DNA of 44,276 bases from an uncultured Alphaproteobacteria bacterium (GTDB taxonomy: Bacteria; Pseudomonadota; Alphaproteobacteria; Geminicoccales; Geminicoccaceae). The translations under genes and the position numbers were made by a program. A model generated the notes under the pieces. That model was not told the origin of the DNA. It worked only from the letters and a program-made list of their open reading frames with translations, and made no database searches. Below are positions 38,674 to 44,276 of this stretch, one piece after another (positions within the stretch are counted from its first letter, which is position 1; each line of letters opens with the position of its first letter). Location: NCBI GenBank assembly GCA_937926445.1, contig CALBAK010000058.1, positions 1-44,276 on the forward strand, given 5' to 3'.

Positions 38674-39074
38674 GCGAGGCGGCCTGTAAGCCGGGTTCTG
38701 TGCCCCGGGCGCAGGCCCGGGCGATGGCCATTCCTCTGGGGCGCCCGTCGCCGGACGCCTCGCGCGACCCACCCAGGCGACCGGCCGGGAACCGGCCGCG
38801 CAGGGAACCCCGAGTTCCCTGCAGTCGCCCCTACTCGGTCTTGCTCCCGGTGGGGTTTGCCGTGCCGCCCCCGTCGCCGGGGGCGCGGTGCGCTCTTACC
38901 GCACCGTTTCACCCTTGCCCGCGGACGGTCGCCCGTCCCGGCGGGCGGTCTATTCTCTGTGGCACTGTCCCTGGGGTCGCCCCCGCCGGGCGTTACCCGG
39001 CACCGTGTTCCCGTGGAGCCCGGACTTTCCTCCCCCGAGAAGAGCCCCCGGGGGCGGCCATCCGGCCGCCTCGC
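38674..39074 (-). ncRNA. rnpB: RNase P RNA, bacterial class A
   Basis: The catalytic RNA that removes 5' leaders from pre-tRNAs. Read on the minus strand it has the universal 5' block GAGGAAAGTCCGGGCTCC (39032-39015), GAAACGGTGCGGTAAGAGCG in the specificity domain, AGAGGAATGGCC, and the 3' block ACAGAACCCGGCTTAC (38701-38686). The ends are set by the P1 helix: GCGAGGCGGCC at 39074-39064 pairs perfectly (11 bp) with GGCCGCCTCGC at 38684-38674. The 401-nt length is normal. It begins 10 bp after the AmpD-like gene, so its promoter must lie within that gene's 3' end; TTGCCG-N17-CATCTG just upstream is a weak candidate. Confidence 0.95.
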
Positions 39075-39084
39075 GCCGCACCCC

Positions 39085-39786
39085 TCAGATGGCGCCATGC
39101 GTGCCGGTCGGCAAGGCCGCCAGGGCCTCGAGCCGCCCCATCGTCTCGGCATCCAGCCGGCCGTCGACCCGCCAGGGGCGGAACCGGCGCTGGAAGGCCG
39201 CGAGGACCGTCCGCCGGTCCCGATCGTCGGCCGGCGCGCGGTAGCCGATCGCGGCGAGCAGCCGGTCGCAGACGGCGAAATCGGGCGGCCGCGGCGGAGC
39301 CCGCTCCGGCCACAGAGCGAGCCCGGCCCGCGCGAGCCACGGCCAGGGGAACCGCTCGCCCGGGTCGAGCTTGCGCTCGGGCGCCACGTCGCTGTGGCCG
39401 ACCACCCCCGCGGACCCGACCGACCAGCGAGCGAGGAGCCCCGAAAGCAGGGCCTCGAGGGCCACGATCTGCGGTTCGGGGAAAGGCCGCAGGCCGTGCG
39501 CGTGGCCGGGATTGACGAGCTCGATGCCGATCGAAACGTCGTTGAGCCGTTCGCGCCCGCGCCAGAAGCTGCGCCCGGCGTGCCAGGCCCGCTCGGCCTC
39601 CGGCACTAGCGACCAGAGGGTGCCGTCCTCCTCGAGCAGATAATGGGCGCTCACCCGAGCGGCAGGGTCGCACAGCCGCTCGAGCGCCGCGGCCGCGCTC
39701 GCCATCCCGGTGTAGTGCAGCACCACGAGCCTCACGCCGGCGCCCGCCGGCCGGGCGTCGCGATTGGGCGAGAGGCGGACCCGCAC
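39085..39786 (-). CDS. AmpD-like N-acetylmuramoyl-L-alanine amidase
   Basis: A 233-residue zinc amidase (amidase_2/PGRP fold) cutting the MurNAc-L-Ala bond of peptidoglycan or anhydro-muropeptides. Motifs: LVVLHYTGM with the first zinc His, VSAHYLLEEDGTLWSLV, AWHAGRSFWRGRERLNDVSIGIEL (split, with the second conserved region) and VVGHSDVAPERKLDPGERFPW with the His and catalytic Lys/Asp. A C-terminal PG_binding_1-like segment follows (LAAFQRRFRPWRVDGRLDAE). There is no signal peptide, so a cytoplasmic recycling role is likelier than a periplasmic one. GTG at 39786 is 8 bp after the preceding stop and has only a weak ribosome-binding site. Confidence 0.88.
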   Translation of the reverse strand: MRVRLSPNRDARPAGAGVRLVVLHYTGMASAAAALERLCDPAARVSAHYLLEEDGTLWSLVPEAERAWHAGRSFWRGRERLNDVSIGIELVNPGHAHGLRPFPEPQIVALEALLSGLLARWSVGSAGVVGHSDVAPERKLDPGERFPWPWLARAGLALWPERAPPRPPDFAVCDRLLAAIGYRAPADDRDRRTVLAAFQRRFRPWRVDGRLDAETMGRLEALAALPTGTHGAI

Positions 39787-39794
39787 GCCGCTGG

Positions 39795-42422
39795 TCAGAA
39801 CCGGTCGAGGAGCCGCTTGTAATAGTCGAGCTCGAGAGGTGGCCGGTTGCGCTCGCCCGAGCGCCGGTAGAGCTCCTCCAGCACCTCGCGGGCGCGGCCC
39901 AGATCCGCCTCTTCCGGCACGAGCTCGCCGCGCGGATCCCAGCCACCGTCGTTGAACTGCGAGCGTCCGAGCGGATCGCGCTGGCGACGGCCCTGGGCGA
40001 GCGGCTCGCGGCCCGGCCCGGGGCCCTGATCCTGGCCCATCTGCTGTTGCATCTGCTCGAACATCGCCTGGCCGCCCTGCTGCAACAGGTCGAGCGCCTG
40101 CGCCTGCGGCGGGGCGGCGCGGCCGGGGTCGCCCTCGCCGAGCGCGTCGCGGGCACCGCGCATCTGCAGCTCGGCCTGACCGAGCTCGCGCGGGATCGGC
40201 ATGCCCTGCTCGCCCATCCGCCGCATGAGCTCGCCGAGCGCCCGCCGCAGCCCTTCCTGCTCGGCCGCCGCCCGGCCGGGCGAATCGGGCAGTGCGTTCT
40301 CGGCCTCGCCGCCCTCCATGGGCCGTCCGTCGCCCATCGGCCCCTGGCCCTGCTGGCCGCGCTGCCCCTGACCCCGTTGGCCGCGCTGGCCCTGCTGCTG
40401 GCCGGGCTGCCGCCCGCGCTGCCCTTGTTGGCCCTGTTGCTCCTGGCGACCCTGCGGGCCCTGCATGCCCTGTTGCTCGCGCCGCTGGTCGCCGAGCGCC
40501 CCCTGCTGCATCCGGTGGCTGCGATCGAGCAGATTGCGTTGCAGCTCGATCATCTTCTGCAGATCCGAGAGCGCCTTCTGCTCGGGCGAGGGACGCTGCT
40601 GGCCGCGCGCCACCTGCAGGTTCTCGAGCACCTCGCGCAGCTGCGAGAGGAGCTGGCGGGCCGCTTCCCGCTGCCCCGAGCGCATCAGCTCGCGGGCTCG
40701 GTCGAGCATGCGCTGCAGGTCCTGCCGGTCGACCAGGCGCGAAGGATCCACGGGCGCCATCGGCGGTTGCTCCCGCGCCGCCGGATCCTGCTGCTCGGCC
40801 AGCGCCTGGCGGGCGAGCTCCTCGAGGAACCGGTCGAGTGCCTCTTGCAGCTCGGCCAGGAGCCGTTCGAGCTCGGCATCGCTCGCCTGCTCGGCGAGCG
40901 CCCGCTCGAGCCGCTCCTGCAGCGCCCTGAGCTCCCGTTCGGCGGTGGAGAGCGCCCCGTCCTCGATGAAGAGCGCGATCTCCCAGAGAAGGTCGACCAC
41001 CGCGCGGCGCTGCTCGCGCGTCTGGGCGTCGCGGGTGCGAAGAGCCGCGATCCGCAGGCTCAAGGGCACGGTCGCACCGATCGCCGCGGCCGCCTGGCTC
41101 TCCGCCAACGCGGCGAGCCGCCCGGCGATCTGCGGCTGCTGCTCGGGGGTCGCCACGAGCGCCTTGCGCTGCTCGATCACCGCGCGGGCGAGCGGGTTTC
41201 GGAACTGGCGCTCGGGCAGGGTCACCTCGAGCGGCCCGCTGAACCCCTTCTGGCCGATCGAATCGGTCGCTTCGAGCCGCATCCGCACGGGCAGCCCGGC
41301 GAAGGGATGGGCCAGGAGGTCGCTGTAGGCCGCCGAGGCGAGCTTGCCCGGCCGCGGCTGGGTCTTGGCGAGCGGCAGCCGTTCGCGCTCCTCCGGCCGG
41401 GCAGCGGTGGCGAGCTCGAGGGCGATCTCGGCGACGCCGTAATCGTCGATCGCCTCGAAGGCGATCCGCAGCACGCCGCGATGCGTCACTCGCGGCTCGT
41501 CGACGAAGCTCACCGTGGGCGCGAGATCGGGGACCACCTCGACCGTCCAGCCCGTGAGCTCCTTTCCGTCCGGCCCGAGGATCGCGAGCCGGCCGGACTC
41601 GCCGAGCGTCGCGCGCGCTTCACCACTGCCGGGCCCGAGCGCAGCGAAGGGCGTGGGCTCGCCACCCGGCACCACAAGCCGGGCGGCGCTCGGATCGAGC
41701 CCTTCTGGCAGATGGTGGAGCTGGCCGAGGACCTCGCTGCCGGCGGGCACCACGAGCCGCTCGGTCCCGGCCGTCTGCTCGGCCCCGAGCGGCGGCTTTC
41801 GGGTATAGGCAGGCGGGGTGATCCAGAGGGCCGAGCTCACCGCGGGTACCGGCGGCGCCAGGGCCGCGGCCGGTCGGAAAGCCGCCGACAGCCGCGCCCC
41901 GAATTCGCCCCGGGCATCGACCAGCGCCACCACGAGAACCAGGAGCAGCGCCGCGCGCAGCGCCCAGGGATCGTGCGCCGGCAGCGCCGAGCGCGGCGGC
42001 GAGAGCCGCAGCCGGCCCACGAGCCGCGCCAGCCGCGCCCGATGCGCCTCCCAGAGCGCCCGCGTGGTCGGATCGGCGAGCTCATCGGGCAGCCGGTCGT
42101 CGAGAGCCCGGAGCGCGCGATGCGGGATCGCGCTGTCGCGCTCGAGCCGGGCGAGGGCGGCTTCCGGCCGGGCGAGGCCGAGCGCGCCCCGCGCCCGCCA
42201 CAGAGCCGCGGCCAAGGCGAGCGCGAAGGCCGCGAGTCCGGCCCAATGCAGGGCCGCCGGCAGGCGGTGCCAGAGGTCGAGCAGGCTCACGGCGAGGAAC
42301 GCGCCGATCAGTGCGACCGGCGGCCAGAGCGCCGGCCACAGCCGTTCGATCGTCACCACCAGCCGCGCGAGCGCGACCCGCCACCGGAAGCCGTCCCCGG
42401 TCCTCGGGTCGTCGACGCTCAT
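39795..42422 (-). CDS. TIGR02302/DUF4175-family membrane protein
   Basis: About 875 residues; a large alphaproteobacterial membrane protein of unknown function usually found next to lysA. Two or three hydrophobic segments lie near the N-terminus (LWPPVALIGAFLAVSLLDLW, GLAAFALALAAALW and ALLLVLVVALVDA), followed by a long periplasmic part with beta-rich sections (ITPPAYTRKPPL, VEVVPDLAPTVSFVDEPRVT, FEAIDDYGVAEIALEL). The second half is Gln/Glu/Arg-rich and helical (repeated LQERLERALAEQ and LLAELQEALDRFLEEL), includes a Gln-Gly low-complexity tract, and ends with REVLEELYRRSGERNRPPLELDYYKRLLDRF split over the last helix. ATG at 42422 has GGGAG just upstream. It is 184 bp from lysA. Confidence 0.88.
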   Translation of the reverse strand: MSVDDPRTGDGFRWRVALARLVVTIERLWPALWPPVALIGAFLAVSLLDLWHRLPAALHWAGLAAFALALAAALWRARGALGLARPEAALARLERDSAIPHRALRALDDRLPDELADPTTRALWEAHRARLARLVGRLRLSPPRSALPAHDPWALRAALLLVLVVALVDARGEFGARLSAAFRPAAALAPPVPAVSSALWITPPAYTRKPPLGAEQTAGTERLVVPAGSEVLGQLHHLPEGLDPSAARLVVPGGEPTPFAALGPGSGEARATLGESGRLAILGPDGKELTGWTVEVVPDLAPTVSFVDEPRVTHRGVLRIAFEAIDDYGVAEIALELATAARPEERERLPLAKTQPRPGKLASAAYSDLLAHPFAGLPVRMRLEATDSIGQKGFSGPLEVTLPERQFRNPLARAVIEQRKALVATPEQQPQIAGRLAALAESQAAAAIGATVPLSLRIAALRTRDAQTREQRRAVVDLLWEIALFIEDGALSTAERELRALQERLERALAEQASDAELERLLAELQEALDRFLEELARQALAEQQDPAAREQPPMAPVDPSRLVDRQDLQRMLDRARELMRSGQREAARQLLSQLREVLENLQVARGQQRPSPEQKALSDLQKMIELQRNLLDRSHRMQQGALGDQRREQQGMQGPQGRQEQQGQQGQRGRQPGQQQGQRGQRGQGQRGQQGQGPMGDGRPMEGGEAENALPDSPGRAAAEQEGLRRALGELMRRMGEQGMPIPRELGQAELQMRGARDALGEGDPGRAAPPQAQALDLLQQGGQAMFEQMQQQMGQDQGPGPGREPLAQGRRQRDPLGRSQFNDGGWDPRGELVPEEADLGRAREVLEELYRRSGERNRPPLELDYYKRLLDRF
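40338..40480 (-). repeat. Gln-Gly-Arg low-complexity repeat tract inside the TIGR02302 gene
   Basis: Repeated short units encode Q-G-Q, Q-R-G and Q-Q-G motifs over about 45 residues. The DNA is a run of CTG/CTGGCC-like triplets (on the plus strand), so it could expand or contract by slippage. Such a tract is common in this family at this position, so it is probably a flexible linker. Confidence 0.6.
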
Positions 42423-42606
42423 GGCTCGCTCCCACCGCACGGCGGGCCCGCCGACCCGCCCACCCCGTCTATCGGCTCCGCACCGGATCCGAGCGTCCGC
42501 CGCACGGCCCCATCCGAGACCGGCCTCGCCCTCGCAGCCGAGTCCACCCTCACCGACCCACCGCCGAGGAGCTCCGGCCCCCGCGCTCGTCCCCTGCCGC
42601 CCGGTC

Positions 42607-43887
42607 TCACCTCGCGCCGTCGCCCGCGAGCCAGGCCGGGATCCGCTCGTCCCGGAACTGCTCCTCCGGATCCCGCCGCGGCCGCACCACCGCCCAGCGA
42701 ACGCCGTCGACCAGCACCTCGGCCGGCGACGGTCGCGAATTGTAATCCGACGCCATCACCATGCCATAAGCACCCGCGGTCAGGAAAGCCACGTGGTCGC
42801 CGGGCGACAGACGGGGAAGGCGATAGTCCCGCCCGAACAGATCGCTCGATTCGCAGATCGGTCCCACCACGTCCATCGCCAGCCGCGGTTCCCCGTCCTC
42901 CGGCTCGCGCAGCGGCAAGACCGCGTGGCGAGCGCCGTACATCGCCGGTCGAACGAGCGCGTTCATCCCCGCGTCCAGCACCAAGAAGCGCCGCTCGGCC
43001 GACTCCTTGAGATAGATCACCGAGGCCAGAAGAACACCGGCCTCGGCGACGAGGAAGCGACCCGGCTCGAGCACGAGCTCGAGATGGAAGTCGCGCGTGA
43101 GCCCGCGGATCAGCGCGGCGAAGGCCGAAAGGTCGAAGGGCGGCTCCGCGCCGTAGCGGACGGCGAGCCCGCCGCCGAGGTCGAGCCTGTGGACGGGCAG
43201 GCCGCGGGCACGAAGCGTGCGGACCAGTTCGACTGCCCGGCGGTAAGCCGCCTCGAAGGGGGCGAGATCGCCAATCTGCGAGCCGATGTGGAGGTGAAGA
43301 CCCAGCGGCCGGATGCCGGGCAGGGCCGCGGCCCGGGCGTAGACCTCGACCGCCTCTCCGAAGGCGATGCCGAACTTGTCGCCCTTGCGGCCGGTGCTGA
43401 TCTTCTCGTGGGTGGCGGCGGCGACGTCCGGGTTGATCCTGAGCGCCACCGGTGCTTCGCGGCCCGCTGCAGCCGCGATGGCTGCGATCCGTTCGAGCTC
43501 CTGCACGCTCTCGACGTTGAACTGGAGGATGCCCTCCGCGAGGGCGAGGCGGATCTCGCCGTCGGTCTTGGCGACCCCGGCGAAGACGATCTTCTCGGCC
43601 GGCACCCCCGCCCTGCGGGCGCGCAGGATCTCGCCGCCCGAGACCGTGTCGGCGCCGGCACCCATGGCGGCGAGGGTACGGATGACGGCGAGATTGTGGT
43701 TGGCCTTCACCGCGTAGCAGACGAGCGGCGGCGTCGGCGCGAAGGCATCAACGAGTGCTCGGTAGCGGGCGCGGATCGCGTTCGCGCTGTAAACGTAGAC
43801 GGGCGTGCCGAGCGTATCGGCGATCGCCACGAGCGGCACCTCCTCACAGCAGAGTGCGCCCGCCCGATAGGAGAAAGCCTGCTCCAC
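42607..43887 (-). CDS. lysA: Diaminopimelate decarboxylase LysA
   Basis: A 426-residue PLP enzyme of the alanine racemase fold that converts meso-DAP to L-lysine. Motifs: TPVYVYSANAIRARYRAL, VCYAVKANHNLAVI with the Schiff-base Lys61, GADTVSGGEILRARRAGV, LRINPDVAAATHEKISTG, KFGIAFGEA, LHLHIGSQIGDL, LDLGGGLAVRY, LEPGRFLVAEAG and GPICESSDLFGRDY with the catalytic cysteine; GAYGMVMASDYNSRPSPAEVL closes the domain. GTG at 43887 is used, preceded by a G-rich run that includes ten consecutive G on the coding strand. It precedes the TIGR02302 gene, the usual alphaproteobacterial order, and lies 87 bp after the ATPase gene. Confidence 0.97.
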   Translation of the reverse strand: MEQAFSYRAGALCCEEVPLVAIADTLGTPVYVYSANAIRARYRALVDAFAPTPPLVCYAVKANHNLAVIRTLAAMGAGADTVSGGEILRARRAGVPAEKIVFAGVAKTDGEIRLALAEGILQFNVESVQELERIAAIAAAAGREAPVALRINPDVAAATHEKISTGRKGDKFGIAFGEAVEVYARAAALPGIRPLGLHLHIGSQIGDLAPFEAAYRRAVELVRTLRARGLPVHRLDLGGGLAVRYGAEPPFDLSAFAALIRGLTRDFHLELVLEPGRFLVAEAGVLLASVIYLKESAERRFLVLDAGMNALVRPAMYGARHAVLPLREPEDGEPRLAMDVVGPICESSDLFGRDYRLPRLSPGDHVAFLTAGAYGMVMASDYNSRPSPAEVLVDGVRWAVVRPRRDPEEQFRDERIPAWLAGDGAR

Positions 43888-43890
43888 CCG

Positions 43891-43900
43891 CCCCCCCCCC
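43891..43900. repeat. Ten-base C/G homopolymer just upstream of lysA
   Basis: Ten C on the plus strand (ten G in the lysA transcript) end 3 bp upstream of the GTG start, inside the ribosome-binding region. Homopolymers of this length are prone to slippage in cells and to errors in sequencing, so the length may not be exact. Confidence 0.6.
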
Positions 43901-43974
43901 GCGCTCCCGCCTCGGCTCGCGCGCCTAGCACGCCCGTCGGCGGCGCAGAAGCGGGGCGGCTTGCCCGAACCGGC

Positions 43975-44276
43975 TCACCAGACCCGGATGCGCCGCGCCG
44001 GCTCGCCGCGCAGCCGCACCCAGGCCTCGCCCGCCCCGAGCTCCTCGAGCCTGGCCCTCTGGCCGAAGATACGCCGCGTGGCGCCGGGCTTCGCGTTCGT
44101 GCCGAAGGCGAGCACGAGCCCCATCTCGGCCAAGAAATCCTCGTCCTCGGTCTCGAAATCGTCGGGTGACTGGGAAATCAGCCAGACCATCCCGCCCTTC
44201 GAGCGCGACAGGCGGACGAGGTTGGAGAGCCCCGGCAGCTTCTGGCCGAGGACGCGGTGCGCCTCGTCGATCACCG
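43975..44276 (-). CDS. C-terminal fragment of a HerA/DptH-like P-loop ATPase (5' end outside window)
   Basis: About 100 C-terminal residues of a protein that begins beyond the right edge. It opens with VIDEAHRVLGQKLPGLSNL, a Walker B DEAH box of the HerA/FtsK superfamily type, then LVRLSRSKGGMVWLISQSPDDFE, the block containing the sensor Gln-Ser that in DptH/DndH and HerA-type ATPases reads 'RskGi.l.l.SQsp.Df'. After it come FLAEMGLVLAFGTNAKPGATRRIFG and a final LRGEPARRIRVW. Such ATPases act as DNA translocases or motors, some in defence systems. The stop at 43975 is 87 bp upstream of lysA on the same strand. The missing N-terminus is needed to name the family. Confidence 0.65.
   Translation of the reverse strand, partial: VIDEAHRVLGQKLPGLSNLVRLSRSKGGMVWLISQSPDDFETEDEDFLAEMGLVLAFGTNAKPGATRRIFGQRARLEELGAGEAWVRLRGEPARRIRVW

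Noticed and set aside
38455-39609. Open frames across the rnpB locus on both strands
   Set aside because: The sequence folds as RNase P RNA with conserved blocks and a perfect P1 helix; the frames show no protein features.
40338-40480. A CRISPR-like or tandem-repeat array in the TIGR02302 gene
   Set aside because: The repeats are short coding triplets for a Gln-Gly linker, without spacers.
40047-43010. A 987-codon plus-strand frame opposite the TIGR02302 and lysA genes
   Set aside because: Antisense shadow. Its Leu/Arg-rich sequence is the complement of the Gln/Glu-rich helices of the true gene and has no motifs of its own.

Overview
This is a very GC-rich chromosomal segment of an alphaproteobacterium. 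The best indicators are a complete division/cell-wall (dcw) cluster in the alphaproteobacterial order (murC-murB-ddl-ftsQ-ftsA-ftsZ), an FtsZ C-terminal peptide of the alphaproteobacterial type (DIPAFLRRE), the neighbourhood lysA / TIGR02302 protein / AmpD-like amidase / rnpB / rsmH, an Rrf2-led suf operon, a XRE regulator of the rhizobial PraR/PhrR type and a full CtrA-type box. A Rhodospirillales or Geminicoccales relative is plausible but cannot be fixed from sequence alone.

Layout. 1-703 (+): end of a bacterial PH-domain protein and a YqaA-family membrane protein. 704-2318: about 1.6 kb with no credible gene. 2319-8095 (-): iron-sulfur operon Rrf2 regulator-sufB-sufC-sufD-sufS-sufT, preceded by a strong palindrome. 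8262-9155 (+): an unknown multi-pass membrane protein behind a perfect CtrA-type box. 9167-10053 (-): a frameshifted metallo-beta-lactamase-fold hydrolase. 10260-15126 (-): bamD-recN-ligA and a small PGPGW-like membrane protein. 15197-20604: an accessory block (XRE regulator, ParA-like ATPase coupled to a CYTH-CHAD protein, UspA protein, ThuA-like and DSD1-like genes that look damaged) lying between bamD and ftsZ, where alphaproteobacteria usually carry lpxC. 20665-38161 (-): the dcw cluster, almost without gaps. 38162-38673: a regulatory region where mraZ would normally be. 38674-39074 (-): RNase P RNA. 39085-43887 (-): AmpD-like amidase, TIGR02302 protein and lysA. 43975-44276 (-): the C-terminus of a HerA/DptH-like ATPase running off the window.

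How the genes work together. Most of the window makes and remodels peptidoglycan and divides the cell. LysA removes the carboxyl group from meso-diaminopimelate to give lysine; MurC-F, Ddl, MraY and MurG build lipid II; FtsW/FtsI polymerise it at the septum with FtsL, FtsQ, FtsA and FtsZ; the AmpD-like enzyme recycles or trims it. The suf operon builds Fe-S clusters under a regulator with three candidate cluster-ligand cysteines. The most interesting parts are the non-core pieces: the CHAD-ParA gene pair, which could be a polyphosphate-granule positioning module; the decayed ThuA/DSD1 junction without stop codons; an AT-rich near-consensus promoter inside ftsQ; and the absence of lpxC and mraZ from their usual places.
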